Program-made: the position numbers and the translations under genes | Part shown: positions 1-10,590 of the stretch, in pieces | Layout of the letters: every line of letters starts with the position of its first letter | Numbering within the stretch: the stretch's first letter is position 1 | Assembly (NCBI GenBank): GCA_932294295.1 | Contig: OW028579.1 | Span: 3,815,370 to 3,879,369, forward strand | Origin: Alitta virens | Lineage: Eukaryota > Annelida > Polychaeta > Phyllodocida > Nereididae | Direction: 5' to 3' | DNA: 64,000 nt | Notes under the pieces: generated by a model | What the model was told of the DNA's origin: nothing | Seen by the model: only the letters and a program-made list of their open reading frames with translations | Database searches by the model: none

Positions 1-1
1 A

Positions 2-228
2 GCACTCTTGGCACTCTCAGCACTCTTGGCATTCTTTGCACCCTTGGCACTCTCGGCACTCTCAGCACTCTCAGCACTCTTAGCGCTCTTGGCACTCTTA
101 GCATTCTTTGCACCCTTAGCACTCTTGGCACTCTCGGCACTCCTAACACTCTTTGCACTCTAGGCACTCTTGGCACCCTTAGCACTCTTGGCACCCTTAG
201 CACTCTTGGCACTCCTAGCACTCTTAGG
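2..228. repeat. 9-bp minisatellite at the window edge
   Basis: About 25 consecutive copies of a 9-bp unit close to GCACTCTTG, with variants GCACTCTCA, GCACCCTTA and GCATTCTTT. The array is cut by the window edge, so its true length is unknown. The period is a multiple of three, so it stays open in several frames, but nothing else suggests coding. Confidence 0.9.
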
Positions 229-282
229 GTGAAAGCGCTCTACATTTACCATCACTGCACGTAGCCAGGTGGTTCAAAGAGG

Positions 283-372
283 ATCTGATAAGCTCATCCA
301 TGCCCTAGTTGAGTTTGAACCCAGGAACTTGTGCTACACTACCAGTCCACTGTCTTACCACTAGACCATGGT
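283..372 (-). repeat. tRNA-like SINE head fragment
   Basis: Read on the minus strand, the segment carries a TGGTCTAGTGG A-box and a GGGTTCAAACTC B-box about 45 bp apart, the internal pol III promoter layout of a tRNA. The rest does not fold as a good tRNA and no body or tail is recognisable. It is best read as a decayed tRNA-derived SINE rather than a tRNA gene. Confidence 0.5.
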
Positions 373-1156
373 AACCACGTGATATAGTGCTCTTCATGAA
401 CTATATCTTCAGGTTCTTTTTTAATTGTTAGCTCAATATGGTCTTATGTTGGATTGTTCAAGGGTCCATAAATCTTACTTTGCATATTGCAGTACAGATA
501 AACCTATAGATACCCCCCACGGCCCAATAATGCCCCAGTGAACACATACACCTATTTAATGATAATTCTATTATCTTGCATGCTATGAATTATTTACAAA
601 GTAGGACCCTACAAATATGAGTGCTCACGCTTGGCAAATTCTTTACTTTGAATCAAACCCAAGTACAAAATTACGAAAATAGGCAAGGAAGCTGTTACTA
701 ATATTTGCCATTGATTTATAGGCTTTTAATTTAAGATCTTTTAATTCGAATCCCCCCTGTTTGAGGAGTAAAGAATGCTGGAGCTGAAACTGATACTTAA
801 TCCAATTTTTTCTTGCTGAGTAAGACGTTTCAGATTTTGCCAGATCCCACACAAAAGATAAAAGCCAATGTGTATTTCACACAAGTATAGGTTCCCATGG
901 AATTGTCAATATAACTTCACAGATATCTACCTTCCTCTAAAAGGGCATAAATTTGACCAGGCACCATGCAGAGATGTTGCTGGGGTTATTAAAGATTCTT
1001 AAGTTTCTGCTCCAATCGGCATTAGAACTTTTGGAGAAGTAAAAGAAAATACTTAAAGAAGATTAGACGAAACAGGAGAAATATAAGAAATAGATGCTGT
1101 TTCACAAGAAGTAGGTTATTTAATGTAATATCAGTAAGTTTGAGATAGAATGGAGT
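373..1156. other. Intergenic, no feature recognised
   Basis: AT-rich sequence without a convincing gene. A 69-codon open frame at 643-852 (minus) shows no signal peptide, domain or splice context and is treated as chance. Confidence 0.6.
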
Positions 1157-1169
1157 ACTCTGTCTTTCC

Positions 1170-1353
1170 TGGGCGGAGGACTAGCTCAGAAGTAGCGCTC
1201 TGGGCTTCCAACCGCTGGGACCCGGGTTCGATTCCCGGTCGAGCCTAAGTTGGATGGCTGTTTCATCCTTCGTCTCATTGCCATGGTCTCTGCCTGTCCT
1301 AATTAGCCCAATTGGTGCAAAAATACAGGACGTAAAGCCCTAAACACCCACCC
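1170..1353 (+). mobile_element. SINE-A, full copy with 13-bp target duplication
   Basis: tRNA-derived SINE of about 185 bp. The head has the A-box CTAGCTCAGAAG and a perfect B-box GGTTCGATTCC. The body includes GGATGGCTGTTTCATCC and CCTGTCCTAATTAGCCCA, and the 3' end is ACAGGACGTAAAGCCC. It is flanked by identical 13-bp direct repeats ACTCTGTCTTTCC at 1157-1169 and 1354-1366, which marks it as an L1-like retroposition event and fixes both ends of the family. The anticodon-loop region reads CTTCCAA, compatible with a Gly-TCC ancestor, but the stem is degraded. Confidence 0.92.
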
Positions 1354-1688
1354 ACTCTGTCTTTCCAATGAAAAACCTACAGATGGAACCATCATACCCA
1401 TGCACCTGTAAGGACAGTATGTGCTATAAAGAAATTATTATCAGAAGTTGCTAATAAATCAAGTTGATTCACATGGAAAACTGCTAATGTATGTTTTCAT
1501 GTGTATGAGAAATTTAGAATAAATTTGAATACAATTGTCATGTGCAAGAATTGTTGTTCTCAATGACTTGATATGGTTTAATTTTAACTGGTTCAAAGTC
1601 AACTGGTGTAACCAACAGCCAGAGCCTAAGCTAACAGCCAGAGGCTAACATAATGATGAGATAAGACTAAGGACTGTATCCCATACTG

Positions 1689-1851
1689 CAGTGGCGGATT
1701 CAGAGGGGGGGGGGGTTGGGTGTTGCAATCCCCTCTTTAGCCTTGTACATTTTTATCAAAAATATATTAAAATCAGCGGTCCCGTGATGATTTTTAATTA
1801 GTCAAACCCCCCCCCCCCCCACCCCTGGCAAAATGTCTGGATCCGCCCCTG
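1689..1851. mobile_element. hAT-like MITE with G-run/C-run arms
   Basis: The ends are CAGTGGCGGATTCAGA and, inverted, CAGGGGCGGATCCAGA. This CAGNGGCGGATYCAG terminus is typical of non-autonomous hAT elements in many animals. Inside each end is a homopolymer, 11 G on the left and a C-run on the right, so the arms pair further. No matching 8-bp target duplication is visible, so the copy is probably old. Confidence 0.7.
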
Positions 1852-1914
1852 TAGTGGGTTATTCTCATTCAAAATTCAGATTTCTTTGTTCAGAATCTGT
1901 TGGTAGGCCTGTTC

Positions 1915-2005
1915 AAGCTCAGGCCTTTCTCAACTGCCTGGGGAGCACACACCCAGCATGCATTGCAGGTGAGCACCTTGATCACTAGGCCACGGCACCT
2001 CTTAA
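1915..2005 (-). repeat. Possible tRNA-like SINE fragment
   Basis: On the minus strand the segment begins with a TGGCCTAGTGATCAAGG A-box-like stretch. A clear B-box is missing. It is too decayed to assign to the other SINE families here. Confidence 0.3.
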
Positions 2006-2397
2006 AAATGCTTTATCATACAATATACCTATAAAAAAGAACGAAGATTTTGGGCAGTATTGTTACAATACTTCCGACAAGCTATTTGTATTGTTTACTC
2101 GAAAAACAACGCCACCTGTCGTGTACAAACACACAACTAATGCGCCACGGGCGGAAGCAGGTGTCAGCAGATCCGAAAATTCAACAAATACTAATTGCCA
2201 CTTGTTTGACGTAGCTCACCTAACATAAGAGAAATTTCCTTCTTCTTTGTGATATTGTTATTAAAAATTCAAATGAATATTTAATTCTCCAACCAGATAG
2301 TTTCCTCTTGTTCTGATAGGGATATCATCGATGAAAATGTTTGTGAACTCCCTCAGGAGGGAAAACAGTGCTTTTCTTGTATTATTAAACAAATTTG
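2006..2397. other. Intergenic, nothing recognised
   Basis: Unique-looking AT-rich sequence with one short GC-richer patch near 2100-2165. No gene or repeat is supported. Confidence 0.5.
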
Positions 2398-2505
2398 CAA
2401 TATTTCATAGTCAGGAGTAACTAATATTTTTGTTGGTTACATCCCTCCGCATTCTGCATCAGGATATAACCCAAAAAAATCCTAGTGAATTCCCGAATAT
2501 GAGGG
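2398..2505. repeat. Imperfect foldback related to the 29.06-29.24 kb repeat
   Basis: The left half (AGTAACTAATATTTTTG then GGTTACATCC) pairs imperfectly with the right half (GGATATAACCC to GAATTCCC). The left half also matches the reverse complement of sequence near 29070-29100, where GGGATATAACCAACAAAAAT occurs. It is therefore a dispersed hairpin repeat. Confidence 0.45.
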
Positions 2506-3785
2506 ATATTATTATTACTTTTATAGCATAGGGTTTAGTGCAGTATAGCGGACCCAAATCTATGCCCATATTTGTGCGTCCATTAAAAATTAAATTTTTA
2601 TCAAATATTTCACAAGTTTGAAGTTCTAGCACAATTAAAATAACATTTGGTTAAGTTGAGAATTTTTTCCATAGCATATAGTAAAGTATAATTGCCTTAG
2701 TACCATTAAGTTAGTAAGCCTACTATTAATAAAATCTAATGATTAAATTCCCGGGCAGGGGTGGTGCTGACAACCTGGTGCCCGTGACACAAGCCTTTCA
2801 CGCAGTGCTTGTTCACAAATGAGATGCATGGAATTTTATACAATTAAACATAATTTCATTATTGTAATAGCTGATACTCCAAAATACCAGGAATGAGAAC
2901 TGAAGTGTCTTTGAAAATATACTTTCATTATATATTGGCCTACTTATATTTCATGAATTCTGTCAAAAATGAATTTCCATAATTCTTAGATTTATGTATT
3001 TATTTCAATTCGCAACTGAGTGATAGATTCTTATGCAAAAATATAGATGTATATGCCATTTACATATTGCCAACATGTTTGCACCTCGTTTGCAACTCGT
3101 AAAATTGACTGAATCAAATACTTCGTGCAAATTTAGTGTTTGTAAGCTTCTTAAACCTTGATAAACCTTGAAAAAAAAAGTATATATTTTCTTTTAAATT
3201 TGTTGTCATATTATAATGGAGCCTTGATATAACGATGTGAGAGAATAATCCATTACAATTTAAATAAAATCAAAATGCTTATTTGACAAAAAATCTCCGA
3301 TGCGAAAAATGCTAAATTCTATTTGAGTTTACATCCTGTCCTAAATCATGTTCAAAAGTATTCATATATCATGTTTTATGTAAATCCTACTCTAAGGATA
3401 TTATTACCTTGAATTTTTAGCTATATTTAGCATATTATGATTTATGTATAAAATAATGAGAACCTGGATAGCATATTTCTGTAGACCGGTGTAGCTTTAG
3501 TTAGATTTAGTGAGTAGAGCTGTAGTTATGTGTGACAAATGTATCTTTTCTGATATGAATCAATGTCAATAAAAGCCATATATACATATAAACCTAGGTA
3601 ATGAAGTTCTTGCAGAAAGTGAAATGACAAATGTAAAATACAAGAAATGCTACTGCTGATAATGACCAAGTTCCTATATGATTTTTTTTTAAAGTTGGAC
3701 TCGATACTGAGGTGTATGACCACCTATGGGATCTTTTATTCGCAAAAAAAAACATATAGGTTGTTTATGATCTCTTCATGTCGGT
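2506..3785. other. Intergenic, AT-rich
   Basis: About 1.3 kb with no supportable gene. A 65-codon frame on the minus strand (3526-3723) is low in information and has no start or splice context. Confidence 0.55.
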
Positions 3786-4113
3786 AAAAAAATGAAAAGC
3801 TTTGTGTACGTAGTTATTGTGATGACAGTAAGATGACACGAAGTAGATAAAACCGTAAACAGTGTCTCCTGAATGAGTCGTACTCCCCACAGCAGGGTTC
3901 TACTAAAAGTCAATGATGTAGTTTATATCATTGATAACTGACATCACTACTTAGGAGTCAAGATGAAAATGGTCGAGACTTATAACATTACTGGACTCAA
4001 AGCCCTGTAGCCTGCGGAGTAAAATATACAAGTATGATAAGATAGAATCCTTAATGAGACAGATAAGTTGGAACAATTAATAATAATATCTGATCTTATT
4101 TTAACCTAGCTAT
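3786..4113 (+). repeat. Dispersed repeat, inverted partner at 37264-37580
   Basis: The stretch from AAAAGCTTTGTGTACGTAG to the GATCTTATTTTAACC end reappears in reverse complement at 37264-37580 with small indels over about 320 bp. Neither copy has obvious terminal inverted repeats or coding frames, so the class is unknown. The two copies face each other across 33 kb. Confidence 0.75.
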
Positions 4114-4116
4114 GTC

Positions 4117-4660
4117 GATGCAATTCTTCAGCAGCATTGAGACATAGAAATGGTGATGGTCCCTGCAGTATAATGTTGACATCAGCATCATTGTCTGCGC
4201 TCCACTCGCATTATCCTGGCAGAGCATGGTCATGCTGTTAAAGTAATCCCCTCGCTGAAGGGATTAGACACAAATTGGCAAGAATTACTGGAAATTAGTT
4301 TACTTTCTGAAAGGACTCCTCCGGGACAGAAGTGACAGTTGCTTAAAACCAATTAACAAGAGAATGTACAGGCTTTTTTTGTCAGCCAATGAAGATAAAT
4401 AGCTGCGAGCATATATCCGAGAAGAGAAGTGTTGTCACATTAAGATAATTCATTTTGAAATAGGGAGGCCCTGCTGCTGGCAATTAAATTGGCATGACAC
4501 CCACGTCATCAAAAAATATGTTGCAGCATTCCATAAATTATAATTATCTGTATACACGTATGAAAGACCCATCAACTTTAACTTTAGTACAAGTGCAATT
4601 CCCAATTATATTTTGAAATTGATGAGGACAGTTCTTTCAAACTTCATATTATATTATTGT
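4117..4660. other. Unique intergenic block with homeodomain-like sites
   Basis: This block is less AT-rich than its flanks and matches no repeat in the window. It contains several ATTA cores, including CCAATTAACAAG and GGCAATTAAATTGGC, besides the paired TAATCC sites listed separately. It could be a cis-regulatory module. No coding evidence is seen. Confidence 0.3.
4244..4266. promoter_or_regulatory. Inverted pair of TAATCCC sites (Otx/Gsc/Pitx type)
   Basis: TAATCCC at 4244-4250 and its inverse GGGATTA at 4260-4266 are separated by 9 bases. TAATCC is the known core bound by K50 homeodomain proteins such as Otx, Goosecoid and Pitx. Occupancy is inference; only the paired motif is seen. Confidence 0.3.
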
Positions 4661-4667
4661 ATGTATG

Positions 4668-4795
4668 TATGTATAATTTATTTAAAGTCGTATATGGTCA
4701 GATTACATGGTAATCAAAGTTACAAACTTCTGTACGACAAAAAATATAAAATAAAAATATATAAAAATGGAAGTAAATAAATAAAATCAAAAAGA
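4668..4795 (-). repeat. Retroposon-tail-like repeat, inverted partner at 8550-8692
   Basis: The segment around AAGTCGTATATGGTCAGATT and TTCTGTACGACAAAAAATA is repeated in reverse complement at 8550-8692. The simple A/T-rich ends (TTTATTTACTTCC) resemble 3' ends of LINE-type elements. No reverse transcriptase fragment is joined to it, so the assignment is tentative. Confidence 0.5.
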
Positions 4796-5040
4796 AGAGA
4801 ATATAATTAACCCTCGATGCTAATTATCTAGTAGCTGGGTGCATATTTATGGACTTATTACTGACCTCCAGGCTGAATGGAGAAGTGATATCAGTATAAA
4901 TATATTAATCCGTTTCATATGATACAAAATATTGAAATTATTTATCCATCAAATCCACTGAAAAATCACACAATTACTTTGAAGATTGTATTATGAACAA
5001 ATAGGATTTATTCGAATAAAACTGCGTTTTATTTCAATCG

Positions 5041-5335
5041 CAGCTCGGTGGTCTAGTGGTAAGATGCTCGCCTGCTCCTCTGAAGGACCCGGTTTCAAAG
5101 CCAGGCCCAGGCACCCTTCATGAGCGACATCCGCTGTCGTTCGGATGAGACGTTAAATTGGAGGTCTCTTGTACTCAGTGTCTATGCTGAGGCAAGGTAA
5201 CAGATCCCACCCATGGGGTAAATGTTTGACACGGGTGGACTCCTCCTCTCTCTCACCTCATCAATCAACCCTCGATAGCGCCAAGAACTTGCCTTAGAGG
5301 GCTGCACTTCCATATCTATCTTTATGTCTATCTTT
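5041..5335 (+). mobile_element. SINE-B, full copy
   Basis: tRNA-derived SINE of about 295 bp. The A-box TGGTCTAGTGG and degenerate B-box GGTTTCAAAGCC form the head. The central block includes GGATGAGACGTTAAATTGG, a motif I recall as widely shared among animal SINEs. The body ends in CCTCGATAGCG, CTTGCCTTAGAGGGCTGCA and an ATCTATCTTTATG tail. Partial copies occur at 14350, 40606 and (minus) 44565. Confidence 0.85.
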
Positions 5336-7100
5336 ATTTATTACCAGGTAGAACTTGAGTCTCGCCTCGCAGTTTTGAGCTTGACAGTAATCTACCACTA
5401 CCATGTACCATATATGCACGTCAGAATATTTAAATGAGGGGTCAATATGCTAAATCTTATAAAAAAAAACATGGTGACTCTGCCTGTTACATTATATTCA
5501 AATGGGTAACTTCAAGTTTGAGAGCATGATTGGTCAGGCCAATTTTACTGATTTGTTATGAAAACGAAAGAAGTTTAATTTGCACAGAAATTGAATAATT
5601 ATTATTTGGATATCTTCTAGTTTCTGCTGAGGATATGTGTATTTTCTGAACTGATTACTGTCTTTCAGATGTTGTGTACACACCACAATAAGGAGAGCTA
5701 GGAAAAGGGGATGACATGGACTAATGGGAAAGTGGTCAGTTGCTGCAAGGAAGATTGTGAGTTCGAACCCAGCCACAGCATACACAAGAGAGGACCAGCG
5801 GAACCTTGGCAAATCGTGAGTTTGTCTCAAGGTAGGAATGGAAACTTTGTAATTAATTGACTAACTACAAGAAGTAGGTCTTTGTCTGAAGTTGTCACAC
5901 TATGCTAAAGATATTGTCAGAATCAATTTAGAAGTAACTGTATAAATAATTAATTAACCTAACACATGAAATGATTGGCATACATTTTGCTGCCTTGAGC
6001 TCGTTTAAGAACACAATAGAAATTATAACAAATAAGCTAAATACAATGAAATTATTATATAATAAATTACTGACTAGAATACATACGAATATATTAAGAA
6101 GTACCAACTGTTTATTATAATCAATACACTCACTATGTGACGTGAAAAAATATATGGTATTGTCATGTAACAGTTGAAATGTTAAGCTGTAGCAAAATGG
6201 GTCTTAAATCATGCAACTTGAAAATGTAGCTACTTTTAAGTATTATTATGCTTCTTGCTGTTTGGAATGAGGTAGTCTGTATAGATAGGCGAAATTCGCT
6301 GCATTTTAAAGTGGAAGAATGTTAGGACATGCTATTATTACTGGTTATAAAACTGTACGCGCGATGGCTGTTTTAGTAACAATTGCGGCTTCGAAAATGA
6401 GCAATCTTTTTGAAAAATGCGATTTGTTTTTCACTTTTTTAGTGAGGTATTAAATTGAACCCTTTTTTTGAAAGTTCATCACACAGTACAAAATTTAAAG
6501 TTCCACATTGTAAGGTAAGTATTACTTATTTATTTTCTTACTATTCTTATTTCTTCAAAACTTGGGCTCAATTGCACTGTTTTGTAATGCGTTGAAGAGC
6601 ACATAAAAACTCGCGTGCTAAAACTACCTACATAAGCATAAAAAGTTTCAAGTTTACCTTTGCATGTCATGTTTTTTTTTTAAACTGCGAAGAATGTTTT
6701 CTGACTCCCTTTTCTATATGACTGTTACTTGGTAACCAGACCATAATGTTATGCAGGCCTATGTTGTCATTACGTCATTACTTAATCTTGAAGGTTGACC
6801 ATATGTATGAGAAATTATTTAAACAAAATTTGTTTAGTAGTCATGCATATACTCTGTACGATATCCAATCACTAATAAATGATCAATATATTTTCTAATT
6901 CAGAATGCCAAATATGAACAATAATTGGGATTTGGGCTTACAAATCTATAGATAAACTAATTATTTTGAGGACTTTTCGTTTAAAAAGAGAAAAATTTTA
7001 TCAAGTTTTAAAATTTTTAGGGTTTGATTAATAACATTTCTGTCGCGTCTTAGCATTCACAAATATTTCTGAGAAACAACTCGTCAACCATTTTAGGTGT
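5336..7100. other. Intergenic, possible intron of the 7.2-7.5 kb gene
   Basis: Lies downstream of the minus-strand exon at 7208-7523, so part of it may be intron. Around 5740-5790 there is a tRNA B-box-like GAGTTCGAACCCAGCC. I could not find a second exon encoding another WFL-type peptide. No other feature is recognised. Confidence 0.4.
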
Positions 7101-7207
7101 ATTCTGTTGTTTGGTAGGCCTACTTGTTATAATACCATCAGAAATATTTATGTAATATTTATATATAGGCCTAGACCTTAACTGTTGGTTTATGGTAACT
7201 TTCTTAC

Positions 7208-7523
7208 CTTTAACATTCTTATCTCCGACCATCCAGAGTCCCGCATCATCATTCACTGCCTCAGCATCCCTCTTTCCGCCAGTTTGGAGAAACCAGAGTG
7301 GGGCGGCCACAGGACTACCTCTCTTGCCGTCATGCGTTTTCAAAAACCAGACAGGGGCAGCAATGGGGGCACCTCGGGCTTTAGTCGCTCTCAAAAATGC
7401 ACTTTCGTCGTCATCAGCAACTTGCCAGTTCCACTGAGCCGGGGCTTTGGGATACGCCACTGCAATGGCCACTAAACAAAGCCAGACGGCAACACAGAAG
7501 GCTGCAAACTGATGCGCGTTCAT
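7208..7523 (-). CDS. First coding exon of a putative neuropeptide precursor
   Basis: The exon starts at an ATG (7523-7521) and encodes 105 residues plus one base before a consensus donor (AAAG|GTAAGAA), so the intron is phase 1. Residues 1-23 form a signal peptide with an AVA|YP cleavage site. An acidic spacer follows. Then come two related segments: GAPIAAPVWFLKTHD (51-65), followed by GKR, and GSPVAAPLWFLQTG (69-82), followed by GKR. In secretory precursors GKR signals cleavage and C-terminal amidation. R50 could release the first peptide. A degenerate third unit, AGLWMVGDK, follows at 94-102. Conservation of the repeated peptide against a variable spacer is the pattern of neuropeptide precursors. 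I do not recognise the family; WFL[KQ]T peptides are not one I can name. Downstream exons on the minus strand were not found. Confidence 0.8.
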
Positions 7524-7639
7524 TTTGAGTCCTTTTCCAAAGAAATTCTCTTCAAATTCTATCTTTCTTCTTCCAGTTGGTCACTCTGTCTGTCAAATTT
7601 GCAGTGTCTCTTGGACTCAAAGTTCGTCTGCTCGCTCTT

Positions 7640-7760
7640 CTTCTAGCGCGCCACTGCTGACCTCTCAGCCAACTAGCCAATCAGGACGCAGCTCTCATCC
7701 GCCACCCACAAATGTCAATGACGTCAGGTACGTAAAACCCACTTCTGATTGGTTGGAATG
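7640..7760 (-). promoter_or_regulatory. Promoter-like cluster upstream of the peptide exon
   Basis: In the 120-240 bp upstream of the ATG at 7523 (minus-strand gene) lie a full CRE palindrome TGACGTCA (7719-7726), an inverted CCAAT box (GATTGG, 7747-7752) and a second CCAAT (7677-7681). CREB/ATF and NF-Y sites are usual in neuroendocrine promoters. No TATA box is evident; the start site is not determined. Confidence 0.5.
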
Positions 7761-7793
7761 TTTCAGTTTGCGCCTACACCTTTGAGAGTTTTG

Positions 7794-7814
7794 CCCCCCC
7801 CCCCCCCCCCCCCC
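7794..7814. repeat. 21-base C homopolymer
   Basis: An uninterrupted C-run immediately 5' (in gene orientation a G-run) of the CRE/CCAAT cluster. Many shorter G/C runs occur across the window, most of them inside mobile elements. Length may be inaccurate in the assembly. Confidence 0.9.
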
Positions 7815-8549
7815 ACAGCTCCAAATTATCTTGGCATCGTCTGTTTCGTAATTCTGCTGAAAGACGATTATTCAGAGGGGCTGAGCACGTTTTGTGTTGA
7901 GGCCTCCCGTCTCAATTAATACGTAGGCAGTTCGTTTCAATATTTGCTAAAGTAGCTGCAAATAGGTACGACCAGACGAATTTGCTGAACACATTTAACG
8001 GCCATTAACTCCATCTCTGTGTGCATTCCATTTATGCAGTGTTGCTTCCTAAAGTTCCTCATTAATAAGTTATCATACACGGTCATTTCGCAATTTTCAT
8101 ATCCGTCTCCACCGTAGTCGTGGCGTAGCCATGGGGGCGGGGGGAGGGGGGCCAGTAATGCCCTCAGTTAAAAACAGATAAGATATATATATATATATTT
8201 GTAAAATATAGTTCATGATCTAACAGTTCCTTCAAACTGTCATGGCTACTCATTGTGTAAACTCCTTTTTAATTTACGTTTGAAACTGTGAATATCAGTA
8301 AACATCATAACCAAGTCAGACAAATTAAAGAAATTGGCATTAGCCGCAAACTCGGAATGAACCCAACTGCAAATATTGGCTACAGTAGCATCATCCCAGC
8401 ACCATCCTGTCTCTTTGTCTATATACAACAATCACCACAATATTTTGTATAAAGTCCAAAGATCTCAACTTAAGATAACCATATTTCAAGGCTGAATCGT
8501 CTGAGTTAGGTGGTCTGAAAGACTGTAACATTAGTGAAGTGAACCTTGC
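7815..8549. other. Intergenic with a weak retroelement-like frame
   Basis: A minus-strand frame at 8246-8431 ends in FFNLSDLVMMFTDIHSFKRK and then KLKRSLHNE and a stop. That resembles the ragged C-terminus of LINE reverse transcriptases (S-F-K-x-x-L-K-x-x-L), but the W-x-x-L-P motif is absent. The assignment is weak. The rest of the stretch shows only an AT microsatellite near 8187. Confidence 0.2.
8118..8162. repeat. hAT-like MITE fragment
   Basis: GTGGCGTAGCCATGGGGGC closely matches the terminus of the intact element at 43924-44126 (GTGGCGTAGCTATGGGG). The other end is not visible, so this is a fragment. Confidence 0.45.
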
Positions 8550-8692
8550 TTGTATTTATTTACTTCCATTTTTATATAGACGTCTATTTATTTTTATTTG
8601 ATTTTATTTTTTTGTCGTACAGAAGTTTGTAACTTTGATGACCATGTAGTCTGACCATATACACGACTTTATATAAATTATACATACATTGT
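8550..8692 (+). repeat. Retroposon-tail-like repeat, inverted copy of 4668-4795
   Basis: Shares TTTTTTTGTCGTACAGAAGT and ACCATATACACGACTTTAT (reverse-complement matches) with the 4.67-kb copy. Most differences are indels in A/T tracts. Confidence 0.5.
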
Positions 8693-8938
8693 AAACCAGA
8701 AACCACCTCCCCATTTATTCTGACAGTCTGACTTGTCACACAGAACATCACATTTGTGAGATTATTGCATTGTTGAGGATAGCGTGGCCATGCTGGCCCT
8801 GATATATATACTCAAAAGAATATGGCTTCTTCTTTGTTTAATTAATTTCTATTTTACTAAAGCATTGCTGGATTTTCTTGATACTCTACCCAAGAAATGC
8901 AACCACCAGTCCCCAATTGTTTATCAATAGCATATACA

Positions 8939-9088
8939 CATGGCCAATTGTGCTACGTGCGTTTTCCATGACAAGGATAAACGCATGGAAACAGCATGGT
9001 TTTTGCCTCATTATGATTAGCTAAAAACCATGCGTTTTCCATGCGTTTATCCTTCTCATGGAAAACGCGCGTGGCACATTTGGCCATG
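8939..9088. mobile_element. Hairpin MITE copy 1 (CATGGCC family)
   Basis: A near-perfect palindrome of 150 bp. The termini are CATGGCCAATTGTG and the inverse CACATTTGGCCATG. Each arm contains GCGTTTTCCATG and an inner GATAAACGCATGG block, and the loop is only about 12 bases (CTCATTATGATTAG). TA follows the right end. The other copies have TA on both sides, suggesting a TA target as in Tc1/mariner-derived MITEs. Confidence 0.85.
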
Positions 9089-9390
9089 TAGAGTACATTT
9101 ATAAAGAATCCGATCCAAGAACGCATGCTTGAAACATTTCAAAACAATATTCAAAATGTTATTGCTTGGTGCCACGAGTCTAAGTAAAACATTTCCGCAA
9201 TACTGTTCTATACAAAATGACAGCGATTCCAACCATATCTGTGTCTATCTAAGATACAAGGTCTGTGTTTCCCACATTGTTGTTAGGACAAAGTCTTACT
9301 TGACAAATGTGATTATAATCTTCATTTAGGCATGATTTTCAGTACCCTATGGTATAGACAGTGGTACATCGATTGAAAACATAATATAAT

Positions 9391-9537
9391 AACAATTATA
9401 CAATGGTTACATGTGAGACACGAAGATATGTACACCCGAAAATGTCAATGTACAATGAGGTTGATAGGCCGAGTTGTACATAGCATTTGAGGGTGTACAT
9501 ATCTCATGTCTCACAATGTAACCATTGTGTAATTGTT
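9391..9537. repeat. Foldback repeat, arms about 55 bp
   Basis: AACAATTATACAATGGTTAC near 9391 pairs with GTAACCATTGTGTAATTGTT near 9515, and AGATATGTACACCC pairs with GGGTGTACATATCT. The spacer is about 40 bases. It is probably a short foldback element; no target duplication was identified. Confidence 0.65.
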
Positions 9538-10039
9538 TTGTACCACTGAACCCCATCAAAATGTCAGAACATAATAATGTCTACTATCCAGAAATTATAT
9601 TTCCTTATGAAGATTCACGGGAATAGTGCTCCGTCTACAATTCATCTAATTGATTATTCCCAGTCATAAGCGAAGATAGGTGAAGAGCTAAGTATTCAGA
9701 AAATGTTCGAAATTTAAGAATCGGATGAAAACTGACAAAGTTATTCAATAAAATGTACTAGTAAGTCAGATCGCTAGAATTGCGTGCTCTCGCTGAATGC
9801 ACAGCTAACTGTTGTACATGAGGATTTGTACAACGGCGTACATAATGCTAAATTTCACTGGTGAGTGGTACAATTTTAAATTTTGTGCTTTAACCATGGA
9901 ACCATGGAACCATGGACATAGTAGGTCCACGTTTTAATTGAAACTACTAAGGAAAACTAAGTTTTTAGCAATATTACTATACTTAACACTTTACTGAATT
10001 TAATGTGGAACATGGTAATCACGGAGGTACCTACATACA
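9538..10039. other. Intergenic, nothing recognised
   Basis: No gene. A small direct repeat of GGAACCATGG occurs at about 9898-9915. Confidence 0.5.
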
Positions 10040-10200
10040 CAAAATATATTTATTTATTTATTCCAATATATTTTACATGGGTTGCATCATCAGCACAGCT
10101 GTTTTGCAGATGGCCCATAAAAACAATTTGTTATATAGTACAAAATAGCATAAAAACAATTAAAACAAAGGCGTATAAAAACAGAAATATATAAAAGTAA
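10040..10200 (-). repeat. Possible LINE 3' end (antisense)
   Basis: Begins with TATTTATTTATTCCAATATA and continues into A-rich sequence, in the same style as the antisense LINE tail at 33247-33560. No coding part is attached, so it may be a 5'-truncated insertion. Confidence 0.25.
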
Positions 10201-10590
10201 GATTCATAAAATAATTCAACTAAAATGTGGCGTTTCAAGGCATATTTAAAACCAATCAGGTTGTTTACATCATATATTTAAACAAATGCATTATAATATT
10301 ATGCTGAGTAGTACAATGGCACTAGGATGTATTCAACAAATTTTGTTAATCTTTGACTTGTGCATGGCAGCATTGACTTTTGCCTTGCCAATATAAAGTT
10401 CTGCCTCTGTTCTGGTATATATAATACATTTTTATAAGGTCCATCACTGGATCATGCATCTTGAGTCAGATAACAGCTATAAGTTATAATAAATGCTATA
10501 TATCAAATATATACATTTTCCAGCCGGGCCCCCTGATTTAGACTCTGGCCCCAATTGTTATATCAATGACATGATTTTTGTCTCAGTTAA

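Noticed and set aside
7185..7475. Plus-strand frames of 96 and 81 codons over the peptide exon
   Set aside because: They are antisense shadows of the minus-strand exon, which has a signal peptide, processing sites and a splice donor.
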